A stretch of DNA of 7,266 nucleotides from Nitrospirota bacterium (GTDB taxonomy: Bacteria; Nitrospinota_A; UBA7883). Both the position numbers and the translations under genes were made by a program. Within the stretch, counting starts at the first letter, position 1. Every line of letters starts with the position of its first letter. The stretch is taken from assembly GCA_011052055.1 (NCBI GenBank), contig DRJW01000330.1, positions 1 through 7,266 of the forward strand. The letters are read 5' to 3'. This document shows positions 1-5,660 of the stretch, piece after piece. The notes beneath the pieces were generated by a model that searched no databases, was not told the DNA's origin, and worked only from the letters and a program-made list of their open reading frames with translations.

Positions 1-625
1 AGGAAAAGCTCTTAGCAACGGGAACAGGCTTGAAATGCTGGAGTATCTTGCGCAAGGTGAGCGAAGTGTCGATTCGCTGGCCACTATCGCCAAGCTTTCC
101 GTAGCAAACACTTCTCAGCATCTTCAGTTACTGCGTCAGTCGGGCCTGGTCAATGCGCGAAAAGAGGGGCAACGTGTGCTCTATAGCATTGCGGACGATT
201 CTGTCCTTGAACTGCTTGAATCGTTGCGCAAAACCGCCGGAAAAAGCCTGGCCGAAGTGGAACTGCTGTTAAATTCGTACTGGAAAGTTAAAGACAGCCT
301 TGAGCCTGTTCCGGCGGATGAGCTTATGAAACGTTCGGAGCAGGGGCTTGTGACCATTTATGATGTGCGCCCCCCGGAAGAGTTTAACGCGGGTCATATT
401 CCAGGCTCCATCAATGTCCCTTTAAAAGAGTTGGAAAAACAGCTTAAAGACGCGCCTAAGGACAAGGAGATTGTCGCTTATTGCAGGGGGCCCCATTGTG
501 TGCTCGCTTTTGACGCCGTAGCCTCCATGCGGGTCAAAGGTTTCAACGCAAGGCGCCTCGAAGATGGTTTCCCCGAATGGAAAAGGGCGGGCAGGCCGGT
601 GGAGACCGGTAGCCAGAAAGACTGA
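1..625 (+). CDS. ArsR-family HTH regulator fused to a rhodanese domain (5' partial)
   Basis: The reading frame is open from base 2, so the true start lies upstream of the window. The ATG at 35 falls inside the HTH domain and is not the start. The visible part has a winged-helix DNA-binding region (recognition-helix stretch LSVANTSQHLQLL followed by a basic wing ending RVLYS), a linker, then a rhodanese domain. That domain has the DVRPPEEFNAGHIPG motif (nt about 362-406) and the active-site loop CRGPHC, whose catalytic Cys codon is 482-484. The family is known to couple DNA binding to sulfane sulfur or persulfide chemistry on the rhodanese cysteine. The only cysteines visible are the two in that loop, so the classical ArsR metal-binding ELCVC motif is absent from the visible part. 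The role is therefore more likely sulfur or redox sensing than arsenic sensing (inference). It ends 24 bp from a convergent DsrE-like gene, which fits a sulfur theme. Confidence 0.93.
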   Translation, partial: GKALSNGNRLEMLEYLAQGERSVDSLATIAKLSVANTSQHLQLLRQSGLVNARKEGQRVLYSIADDSVLELLESLRKTAGKSLAEVELLLNSYWKVKDSLEPVPADELMKRSEQGLVTIYDVRPPEEFNAGHIPGSINVPLKELEKQLKDAPKDKEIVAYCRGPHCVLAFDAVASMRVKGFNARRLEDGFPEWKRAGRPVETGSQKD

Positions 626-638
626 CTTAAGGAAGCCT

Positions 639-664
639 CTGGTAAAAAGCTACGGCCTTACCAG
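639..664. repeat. 7-bp inverted repeat between the convergent genes
   Basis: CTGGTAA (639-645) and TTACCAG (658-664) are perfect inverted arms around a 12-nt loop. The repeat spans the 24-bp gap between the convergent arsR-rhodanese and dsrE-like genes and includes the last codons of the latter. No U-tract follows the stem on either strand, so it is at best a weak bidirectional terminator or a chance pairing. Confidence 0.3.
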
Positions 665-1108
665 CGTGTAACCTTTCGCCACCAGCTCCATAATTCGTTT
701 TACGCCGGGCGCCTTAAGCTTGATCGACGATTCATTAAGCACAGGCGCGTGACCCATTTTTTTCGTCATGCCGGCGATTGTGTTGCTACAGGCGGTGAAA
801 TTCACGCCGCCCAGCGCCATACCGGCGATCCTGTCCTTGTTTTTATTTTTCGCGAAAAGAAGTTTTAAGCCAGGGCCGAACGCTACGATCTCTACATCTA
901 TATTGCTGTGGCCATACGCTTTTCTGATGTTCTTGGCCACATTTAAAACACGCGCCTGAGTTTTCGGGTCATCGTCGCTTATCTGGAGAACCAGTTTATA
1001 CTCAGCCAGAGAATCATCGGTTTGTTGCGCCGCTGAAACGTTGCCTGAAAAAAGCATAAATACCATCGACGCTAACAGCACGCTGGATTTTGTTATAATC
1101 TTGTACAT
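650..1108 (-). CDS. Exported DsrE/DsrF-like family protein
   Basis: This is a 152-residue protein. An N-terminal signal peptide (KIITK, then a hydrophobic run of about residues 9-21, with likely cleavage near NVSA-AQQ at 26/27) suggests a periplasmic location. The mature part has the DsrE-like fold pattern: a KLVLQIS strand, DVEIVAFGPGLKLL in the middle, a conserved-type single cysteine in FTACSNT (Cys107), and the C-terminal GYTLVRP typical of small exported DsrE-family proteins. Family members handle or sense sulfur through a cysteine; the exact role here is unknown. I chose ATG 1108 because GGAG lies 6 nt upstream. A TTG at 1120 would give four extra residues but overlaps that GGAG. The gene is convergent with the ArsR-rhodanese gene, so it may belong to the same sulfur response (inference). 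A promoter with a TTGACA box may lie at 1186-1215. Confidence 0.85.
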   Translation of the reverse strand: MYKIITKSSVLLASMVFMLFSGNVSAAQQTDDSLAEYKLVLQISDDDPKTQARVLNVAKNIRKAYGHSNIDVEIVAFGPGLKLLFAKNKNKDRIAGMALGGVNFTACSNTIAGMTKKMGHAPVLNESSIKLKAPGVKRIMELVAKGYTLVRP

Positions 1109-1114
1109 CTTCGA

Positions 1115-1118
1115 CTCC
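1115..1118 (-). promoter_or_regulatory. Shine-Dalgarno GGAG that fixes the dsrE-like start
   Basis: GGAG on the minus strand ends 6 nt before the ATG at 1108. It overlaps the upstream in-frame TTG codon, so it supports the ATG as the start. Confidence 0.75.
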
Positions 1119-1185
1119 AATATAAAATATATTCGTGTGGTTTTATTCGAAGGGACACCCAGACCCCTTTCCCAACATGAACGTC

Positions 1186-1215
1186 ATTAATGAAGTAAAT
1201 ATAATTCATTGTCAA
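1186..1215 (-). promoter_or_regulatory. Possible sigma70-type promoter of the dsrE-like gene
   Basis: On the minus strand a perfect -35 box TTGACA (1210-1215) is followed after 18 nt by ATTAAT (1186-1191), a 4/6 match to TATAAT. The surroundings are AT-rich. It lies about 78 bp before the ATG at 1108. The -10 match is weak, so this is tentative. Confidence 0.4.
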
Positions 1216-1240
1216 GGTCAAATTAGTTGCAGAGCCAGCG

Positions 1241-1819
1241 TCAGCTCCAGACTTCCCTGACACGCTTTAAAAACCGCACACACATTATCTGCGGCCAGGT
1301 GGTGGAAAGCCGAACGGTTTTAGCGAAAAGATTTTCGCTCATTCTTTTTCTTTTTGCGTAAACAGGGATGGCGCCAGAGGAGAGGGCCATCAGGATCCCG
1401 GTGAGAAGACCATCGTCTATCACGGCGATTTTCCTGATATCGATCTTGCATAAATCGCTGGCGATACCTAGTCCTGCAGGATCCGGTTTTTTCTCCGACT
1501 TGATATAACGCACTCCATCGACCAGGTTTTCATATCGCTGTTCCCTGATTTCGCGTTTTGACGATGTGTTGGAAAGAACGAAAACCTTTCCGGCGCCGAA
1601 CGCCTTTACCGCGCCATTCAATATTTTTATCCCGGTTTCGTCGGGAGCGTCGCTTCTGCTGGGGCCCAGAACACCATCATGGTCGAGGACAACCGCCCCC
1701 GCTCCGAGTTTCCTGAAACGCTCTTCGGTCAGCTCCTCCACATATATCGGCGCGTTTAGCCTCTCGTCGAGCGGTTTGGCGAGCCGCCATGCAAGGGTGA
1801 TAACCGAAAATTTGTTCAT
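1241..1819 (-). CDS. YqeG-type HAD-superfamily phosphatase (phosphatidylglycerophosphate phosphatase-like)
   Basis: This 192-residue soluble protein has the four HAD motifs in order. Motif I is VVLDHDGVLGP (nucleophile Asp46, acid/base Asp48). Motif II is VLSNTS (Ser83). Motif III is the lysine-rich KSEKKPDP (residues 107-114). Motif IV is IAVIDDGLLTGIL (Asp135/Asp136). The length and the motif III-IV pattern (KPDP about 20 residues before the VIDD element) match the YqeG/GEP4 group rather than large cap-bearing HADs. Relatives of GEP4 dephosphorylate phosphatidylglycerophosphate in phospholipid synthesis, but many bacterial YqeG proteins are uncharacterised, so the substrate is not assured. 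The ATG at 1819 follows a purine-rich AAGGGAAGGG that can act as ribosome binding site. It lies downstream of the YciI-like gene on the same strand, separated by 131 bp containing palindromes, so it may have its own promoter. The C-terminus is basic (RFLKRVREVWS). Confidence 0.82.
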   Translation of the reverse strand: MNKFSVITLAWRLAKPLDERLNAPIYVEELTEERFRKLGAGAVVLDHDGVLGPSRSDAPDETGIKILNGAVKAFGAGKVFVLSNTSSKREIREQRYENLVDGVRYIKSEKKPDPAGLGIASDLCKIDIRKIAVIDDGLLTGILMALSSGAIPVYAKRKRMSENLFAKTVRLSTTWPQIMCVRFLKRVREVWS

Positions 1820-1865
1820 CCCTTCCCTTGTCCGCGTGAATTGGTTTTACTCATTGCAGGGAACC

Positions 1866-1913
1866 TCTAAAAAGCGCTTTCGTAGCGAAATCGAGCGAAA
1901 AACTGGTATCAGT
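1866..1913 (-). other. Palindrome-rich stretch upstream of the HAD phosphatase gene
   Basis: Three small symmetrical elements are packed together: the 10-bp palindrome AAAGCGCTTT (1871-1880), the overlapping TTTCG-TAG-CGAAA (1878-1890), and ACTG-GTAT-CAGT (1902-1913), which on the minus strand is followed by a run of Ts. The last could be a weak terminator of the symporter operon and the first two an operator or part of a leader for the phosphatase gene. All stems are short, so the function is unresolved. Confidence 0.3.
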
Positions 1914-1950
1914 GTTACGGGCCGCCATAGCTCAGGCCGCGTGAAGAACT

Positions 1951-2211
1951 CTATTCAACGAGCCACTCTTTTATCCATTTTCTCTCGATAAGACCGCTAC
2001 GGACAAAAGGATCGTCTGAGACGATCTTCTCAGCCTCGGCGAGGTCTTCCGCTTTGAAGGTAATCAACCCGCCCGATTTGTCGGCGAAAGGGGCGCCAGT
2101 GTAACCAATAAGCTCCAGCTCTTTCCAGTACGCCACATGAGACCCGACAGAACCCCCGATTTTTTCCGGTTCATTTTTCATAAAATAAAAATACGCGAAC
2201 CTGCTATTCAT
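1951..2211 (-). CDS. YciI-like family protein
   Basis: This 86-residue protein has a small ferredoxin-like alpha/beta pattern. It opens with the FAYFYFMKNEPEKI strand, continues with SHVAYWKELE carrying the family histidine (His25) on the first helix, then GGLITFKAEDLAEAEKIVSDDPFVRSGL with the conserved Asp-Pro (DDPF, 67-70), and ends in IKEWLVE. The order matches YciI-type proteins, whose His/Asp pair is thought to form an active site of largely unknown chemistry. The same frame stays open up to 2334, but the extra residues would overlap the upstream small gene. ATG 2211 has AGGA 7 nt upstream and begins exactly where the family homology begins. It is third in a tight run after the symporter and its small partner (11-bp gap), so it is probably co-transcribed. 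Any link to transport is inferred from position only. Confidence 0.85.
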   Translation of the reverse strand: MNSRFAYFYFMKNEPEKIGGSVGSHVAYWKELELIGYTGAPFADKSGGLITFKAEDLAEAEKIVSDDPFVRSGLIERKWIKEWLVE

Positions 2212-2218
2212 AGAAGAA

Positions 2219-2222
2219 TCCT
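2219..2222 (-). promoter_or_regulatory. Shine-Dalgarno AGGA that fixes the YciI-like start
   Basis: AGGA (within AAAGGA) lies 7 nt before ATG 2211 and abuts the TAA stop of the preceding small gene. It supports translational coupling and the short 86-residue form. Confidence 0.7.
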
Positions 2223-2399
2223 TTATTTGTTTTTCTTTTTTTCCGAATCGCCAAGATCGCCCGTGTCGATCTCGTAGATCGGTTTTATATGATCCGCCTG
2301 GGAGTTTTTCAGCCCGATGACCCGCTTCATGCAAAAAACGCTAAGACCGATGATAAAGCTCCAGCTTAGCGCTATCATTATCCATCCGCCCGCCGTCAT
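2223..2399 (-). CDS. Small single-span membrane protein, likely NSS transporter small subunit (MetS-like)
   Basis: This 58-codon gene runs from ATG 2399 to TAA 2223. Its ATG overlaps the symporter stop as ATGA, a classic translational-coupling arrangement, with AGGA just upstream inside the symporter's last codons. The protein begins MTAGGWIMIALSW, has one hydrophobic span (about residues 6-23, through FIIGLSVF), then a basic stop-transfer KRVIGLK and a polar, charged tail ending DSEKKKNK. Many bacterial NSS symporters have a companion protein of about 30-60 residues with one N-terminal span. The described case is MetS, required with MetP for methionine/alanine uptake in Corynebacterium. Position, size, topology and the GGWIMI start fit that family, though similarity over so short a protein is weak and the tail here is longer than in many members. 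It probably stabilises or activates the symporter (inference). Confidence 0.85.
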   Translation of the reverse strand: MTAGGWIMIALSWSFIIGLSVFCMKRVIGLKNSQADHIKPIYEIDTGDLGDSEKKKNK

Positions 2400-3937
2400 G
2401 ATTTCCTATCCTTTTTTCGCCATGCGATCTCCACAGCCGCGACGATACCCGCTAAAAATATGACCATTCCCAGCATAGTGGCCAGCGCGTATGGAAAATT
2501 CTCGTCAGACACTTTCCTTAATAACAGGTTATCAATTCCGTCCTGGTAAAACCAGTAGCTCAAAATAATAATCAGATAGGAGGGTGTTACATACTTGATT
2601 ATGAACTTGAAAATCCTGGGTACTTTTATATCGGCGCCGTGATGGAGCTGGTCGAACCCTTTATCGATACCATATACCCAACCGAATATTATCACCTCGC
2701 CGGTCGCAAACAACACTATGGCGAACGTCCCCGCCCAGAAATCCATCATGTCCAAAACACCTTTATCCAGAAAGAAAATGGCCGGCTGGGCGGCGATGAA
2801 AGTGAACAGGCCAAGAAACGACACTGATTGTTTTCTTATAAATCCGAACTCGTCCTCTAAAAAAGCGATGGCCGGCTGGAGCATTGATATCGAGCTTGTG
2901 ACACCGGCGAGGAACAAAAGGAAAAACCAGATGAAGCCCAAAAGGGCGGTCATCGGCATCTGGTCGAAAATCATCGGCATCGTGACGAACCCCAGGTTGA
3001 ACGCGCCTCCTTCGGCCACTTCTTTTATCCCATCCGGGCCGAAGAAAATAAACGCCGCAGGGATGGCAATGGAGGCGCCGATGACCACTTCCATAAATTC
3101 GTTTATCGATATCGAAGACAACCCGGATAAAGCCACGTCGTCGTTTTCTTTTAAGTAGCTTGCGTAAGTGATAATCAGGCCGAGACCCACGGAGGTTGTA
3201 AAAAAAATCTGGCCCGCCGCAGAAAGCCATACTTTCGCGTCCGTTAAGGCGGAGAAGTCCGGGTTCCACATAAAGCCAAGCCCCCCCGTAAGGCTCCATT
3301 CCGGCCTCGCCGGATCAGGCGCGCCGAGGGTCAGGACGCGAAACATTATTACCACGCCCAGCACGACCAGAATGGGCATGGCGATTTTGGAAATTGTTTC
3401 TATGCCTTTGACCACTCCGCGATAGATGACGAGAAAATTTATGACAAACGTGATGAGAAAAAACAGATAGGCCGAGCTTATGCCGGAGAACCACTGGTTG
3501 TCGGCCAGCCCCTGGAACGCCGTAAGGAAGTTTTTCGCCTCTCCCGCCGTCGCGGCGGCCCCCAGAGAGCCGGAAATCGCGTACCACGCATAGGCCAGGC
3601 ACCACGACTCGATATAAACATAGTAAAAATAGATCATAAGCGGGATGAAAATCCCAAGAGAGCCGAAGTAGCGCGAGAACCTGTGGCTCCAGAAAACATT
3701 TAAAATGCCAGGCCCCGATCCATGTCCCCGTCCGCCTGCGGCCCGGCCCATTGTCCACTCCACCCAGCAAAGAGGGATGCCAAGAAGTAAAAGGGCTATG
3801 ATGTACGGAATCATGAACGCGCCGCCGCCGTTTTGCGCCGCCTGAACCGGGAAACGAAGGAAGTTGCCAAGCCCGACGGCCGATCCGGCCACCGCGAGAA
3901 TAATCCCTATTCTTGAGCTCCAGTTTTCCCTTGGCAC
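2396..3937 (-). CDS. LeuT-type sodium:neurotransmitter symporter (NSS) family amino-acid transporter
   Basis: This 513-residue inner-membrane protein with about 12 spans co-transports sodium and an amino acid. From memory of LeuT the alignment is close from end to end: AVGLGNFLRFPVQAA in TM1 (20-34), YYVYIESW in TM3 (105-112), QIFFT in TM6 (243-247), SINE in TM7 (277-280), AGVTSS in TM8 (344-349), and MDFWAGT (398-404). Sodium ligands appear conserved: Ala20, Asn25, Thr247 and Asn279 for Na1; Gly18, Val21, Ala344, Thr347 and Ser348 for Na2. Pocket positions differ from LeuT (Ser19 for N21, Leu252 for F259, Met352 for I359), so the substrate may differ. The start is GTG 3937 because an in-frame TAA sits two codons upstream. 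No good Shine-Dalgarno is visible. It heads the operon with the 58-residue partner and the YciI-like gene. A terminator of the upstream gene separates it from that gene. Confidence 0.95.
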   Translation of the reverse strand: MPRENWSSRIGIILAVAGSAVGLGNFLRFPVQAAQNGGGAFMIPYIIALLLLGIPLCWVEWTMGRAAGGRGHGSGPGILNVFWSHRFSRYFGSLGIFIPLMIYFYYVYIESWCLAYAWYAISGSLGAAATAGEAKNFLTAFQGLADNQWFSGISSAYLFFLITFVINFLVIYRGVVKGIETISKIAMPILVVLGVVIMFRVLTLGAPDPARPEWSLTGGLGFMWNPDFSALTDAKVWLSAAGQIFFTTSVGLGLIITYASYLKENDDVALSGLSSISINEFMEVVIGASIAIPAAFIFFGPDGIKEVAEGGAFNLGFVTMPMIFDQMPMTALLGFIWFFLLFLAGVTSSISMLQPAIAFLEDEFGFIRKQSVSFLGLFTFIAAQPAIFFLDKGVLDMMDFWAGTFAIVLFATGEVIIFGWVYGIDKGFDQLHHGADIKVPRIFKFIIKYVTPSYLIIILSYWFYQDGIDNLLLRKVSDENFPYALATMLGMVIFLAGIVAAVEIAWRKKDRKS

Positions 3938-3989
3938 TTTTTATCTAAACCCCGAACAAATAAAAGAGAAGCAGGAATCTGTCTTGACG

Positions 3990-4022
3990 AAAAAACGGTG
4001 GCCGATACGGGATCGGCCACCG
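3990..4022 (-). terminator. Rho-independent terminator of the exported orphan gene
   Basis: A perfect 11-bp stem, CGGTGGCCGAT (3996-4006) with ATCGGCCACCG (4012-4022), encloses a 5-nt loop. On the minus strand it is followed by six Ts (complement of 3990-3995). It lies 21 bp after the stop at 4043 and isolates that gene from the symporter operon. Confidence 0.93.
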
Positions 4023-4042
4023 TGAGCGAAGGAATAACAGTA

Positions 4043-4537
4043 TTATTGTGAGGCCTCGATTTTCGCGTCGTCGGTATCTTCGATCGGCGCGTCCTCCACG
4101 TCGAGACGGGTAAACGAAATAACGTCGTGTGTTTCGGTTACCACGCCGCCGCCTTCCCGATGGGTGACGCCTGACACTCTGCCGCCGCTGACAAAGGCCC
4201 CGCCATGTTTGGCCCACAGAGGACTACCCAGATCATCGAAGACCAGGTAATACGAATCCTGATAGACGTGGCCGCCACCTACTTCGTGTACCCAGATGCT
4301 GTTGTCGCTAAAGGCTCCTTCCATGCCCGCGCCTTCGTTGCTGGTGCCTAACGCCGTCCTGCCGTCAGCCGATAGACCGACATAAATCGTGTCGGTGAAC
4401 TTCGTAGAGCCCACGTAGTACTTAACGGTGTAAAACCCGCCTCCGGGTGTGGCCATAGCAGTCTGCGGCCAAAGAAAAGCCCCCGCTAACATCGCCAGTA
4501 AAATTACGAATATCGTCCTCTTTGCTCTCTTTTCCAT
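4043..4537 (-). CDS. Exported protein of unknown function
   Basis: I do not recognise this protein. From ATG 4537 it has 164 residues. A clear Sec signal peptide (MEKRAKR, hydrophobic run IFVILLAMLAGAFLW, then a probable signal peptidase I site TAMA-TPGG at about 29/30) sends it to the periplasm or beyond. The mature part is glycine-, tyrosine- and valine-rich with short alternating patterns (YTVKYYVGS, DTIYVGLS, YYLVFDD, TETHDVISFTRLD) that suggest a small beta-rich fold. The C-terminus is acidic (DVEDAPIEDTDDAKIEASQ) and there is no cysteine. An ATG at 4549 is in frame, but GGGGA lies 5 nt before ATG 4537, favouring the shorter form. It diverges from a CsgG/HfaB-family gene across a shared regulatory region and has its own strong terminator, so it is a single-gene unit. 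Joint function with the CsgG-like protein is only suggested by position. Confidence 0.8.
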   Translation of the reverse strand: MEKRAKRTIFVILLAMLAGAFLWPQTAMATPGGGFYTVKYYVGSTKFTDTIYVGLSADGRTALGTSNEGAGMEGAFSDNSIWVHEVGGGHVYQDSYYLVFDDLGSPLWAKHGGAFVSGGRVSGVTHREGGGVVTETHDVISFTRLDVEDAPIEDTDDAKIEASQ

Positions 4538-4542
4538 ATCTG

Positions 4543-4547
4543 TCCCC
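4543..4547 (-). promoter_or_regulatory. Shine-Dalgarno GGGGA that fixes the orphan's start
   Basis: GGGGA on the minus strand ends 5 nt before ATG 4537. The upstream ATG at 4549 has no purine-rich element before it and itself overlaps this box. Confidence 0.6.
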
Positions 4548-4694
4548 ATTCAGGAAAAATTAACGCCGCCAGAGGGAATACGCGCCGCACAAGCGCACAA
4601 AACAGATATCTTTCGATCCCATCCTGTTATCGAGCTTCCCTTCCAAATTACGCAGAAACAACCTTAACTTGAGCCACCAAATTCAATAGATTAG

Positions 4695-4709
4695 GGTAAT
4701 TATATTACC
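4695..4709. promoter_or_regulatory. Operator-like perfect palindrome GGTAAT-TAT-ATTACC
   Basis: Six-base arms, fully symmetrical, surround a TAT centre. On the minus strand it contains a perfect TATAAT (4699-4704), so it may be both the -10 of the leftward gene and a protein-binding site. No recognisable -35 lies at the right distance, which weakens the promoter reading. Confidence 0.45.
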
Positions 4710-4738
4710 ATGCATGAATTTTCATGGCAAATGCATGA
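4710..4738. repeat. Paired ATGCATGA boxes with an internal inverted repeat
   Basis: ATGCATGA occurs at 4710-4717 and 4731-4738, exactly 21 bp apart (about two helical turns). Between them CATGAA-TT-TTCATG (4713-4726) is an inverted repeat. The spacing and the direct abutment to the palindrome ending at 4709 suggest a compound operator. Confidence 0.45.
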
Positions 4739-4806
4739 CGTGGCGCTGGCGAGGTGTGCGATTTCATTCGGCTATGTTGATGTTTTGCGCCGCGCCGCAG
4801 AATTTA

Positions 4807-4815
4807 TGTTATAGT
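4807..4815 (+). promoter_or_regulatory. Extended -10 promoter of the CsgG-like gene
   Basis: TG-T-TATAGT is an extended -10 element (5/6 to TATAAT with the TGn motif). No good -35 is present; TTGCGC at 4785-4790 is 19 nt away, which extended -10 promoters can tolerate. The predicted transcript start near 4822 gives a leader of about 62 nt before ATG 4884. Confidence 0.5.
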
Positions 4816-4883
4816 CTCCACGTTAAAACTATCGGGGCAGTTTAATATACATATTCTTTGTTAAATAATATTGAGGGACTGAC

Positions 4884-5600
4884 ATGAAAGCAAAATTTTT
4901 ATCTGCGCTACTGTTAGTAATGGCGTTCACGATGATTTCCGGAACTGCGTATGCCCGGAAAAAACCGGTTCTGGGGGTGGACGAGTTTCGAAACGACACC
5001 CAGGCTTCATGGTGGAGAAGGGGCGTCGGAAGCGAGCTTGCGGGGATGCTCACCAACGAGCTTGGCTCTAATGGAAAATTCAAAATGGTGGAGCGCAAAA
5101 AGCTTAACTCCGCGCTCAAAGAGCAGGATCTTGGGGCCTCCGGCAGGATCCGCAAAGGAACCGCCGCCAAAGTGGGAAAACTGACCGGCGCGCAATACCT
5201 GGTCATGGCCACCGTCTCCTCTTATGAAGAAGGAACTTCCAAACGGGGCGGGGGTTTTAGCTTCAAGGGAATATCTATCGGCGGAAAAAAAAGCAAAGCC
5301 TATATCGCCGTTGACCTGCGCGTGGTCAACACCACAACCGGCGACGTGGACTATTTCAGGACGGTCGAGGCGACCGCCAAAAGCGGCGGATTATCGTTTG
5401 GCCTTTCTCGCGGAGGATTCAGCGGCGCCCTGGGCGGCTCGGAAAAAACCCCCCACGGCAAAGCGATTCGCGCCTGTGTCATAGAGATCGCCGAGTATCT
5501 TGAATGCGTCATGGTGGACAAGGACTCTTGCATAGCCGATTATAAGGCAAAAGAGAAAAAACGCCGGAAGAAAACCAAAGGCGCCATCTCGCTCGAATAA
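4884..5600 (+). CDS. CsgG/HfaB-family exported protein
   Basis: This 238-residue protein has a signal peptide (MKAKF, hydrophobic LSALLLVMAFTMI, SGTAYA-RKK with cleavage at about 24/25). The body shows CsgG-family features: a VLGVDEFRND opening strand, GVGSELAGMLTNEL helix, the KFKMVERKKLNSALKEQDLG motif (66-84), KVGKLTGAQYLVMATVSSY (97-114), and AYIAVDLRVVNTTTGDVDYFRTVEA (139-163). Family members form outer-membrane secretion pores (CsgG, HfaB) or periplasmic or envelope-attached proteins. CsgG is a lipoprotein, but no lipobox cysteine is present here, and a glycine-rich segment with FSFKGISIGG and LSFGLSRGGF lies where the membrane hairpins of CsgG would be. The C-terminus is very basic (KAKEKKRRKKTK), and three cysteines (198, 208, 216) precede it. 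GAGG 7 nt upstream supports the ATG. A strong terminator follows, so it is probably monocistronic. Pore function is not certain. Confidence 0.85.
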   Translation: MKAKFLSALLLVMAFTMISGTAYARKKPVLGVDEFRNDTQASWWRRGVGSELAGMLTNELGSNGKFKMVERKKLNSALKEQDLGASGRIRKGTAAKVGKLTGAQYLVMATVSSYEEGTSKRGGGFSFKGISIGGKKSKAYIAVDLRVVNTTTGDVDYFRTVEATAKSGGLSFGLSRGGFSGALGGSEKTPHGKAIRACVIEIAEYLECVMVDKDSCIADYKAKEKKRRKKTKGAISLE

Positions 5601-5611
5601 ACTTTTATCAG

Positions 5612-5645
5612 GGCGCGGGGTTTAATAACGGCTCCGCGCCTTTTT
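5612..5645 (+). terminator. Rho-independent terminator of the CsgG-like gene
   Basis: GGCGCGGGG (5612-5620) pairs with CTCCGCGCC (5632-5640) over 9 bp including one G-U, with an 11-nt loop and TTTTT at 5641-5645. It begins 11 bp after the stop codon. Confidence 0.9.
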
Positions 5646-5660
5646 CTTATCAGGGAGTAG

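Larger units (their letters stand above)
4550..4883. promoter_or_regulatory. Divergent intergenic region of 334 bp
   Basis: This region has no credible gene. A short plus-strand frame entering from 4449 is antisense to the exported orphan and lacks protein-like features. It must hold promoters for the orphan (leftward) and the CsgG-like gene (rightward). Visible elements are the palindrome at 4695-4709, the ATGCATGA pair at 4710-4738 and an extended -10 at 4807-4815. The stretch 4550-4680 shows nothing I can name. Confidence 0.6.

Noticed and set aside
1921..1935. GCCGCCATAGCTCAG resembles the 5' end of a tRNA (acceptor plus D-stem A box)
   Set aside because: The rest of the cloverleaf is missing: no GGTAGAGC follows, and no anticodon stem, T-loop or matching TGGCGGC 3' acceptor lies downstream. 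A tRNA fragment used as an integration scar is possible, but 15 nt is too little to claim it.
2212..2334. Longer N-terminus for the YciI-like protein starting at 2334
   Set aside because: The extra residues are polar, overlap the small membrane gene in another frame, and have no family homology. ATG 2211 has a good ribosome site.
2639..3770. Several sizeable frames on both strands within the symporter gene
   Set aside because: They are shadows of the LeuT-like coding sequence, with biased, low-complexity translations.
3945..4217. Minus-strand frame of 90 codons running through the terminator and into the exported orphan gene
   Set aside because: Arg/Gly-rich translation, overlaps a clear terminator hairpin and a better-supported gene.
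4829..5212. Minus-strand frame opposite the CsgG-like gene and its leader
   Set aside because: Antisense to a well-supported gene with a promoter, ribosome site and terminator on the other strand; no recognisable protein features.
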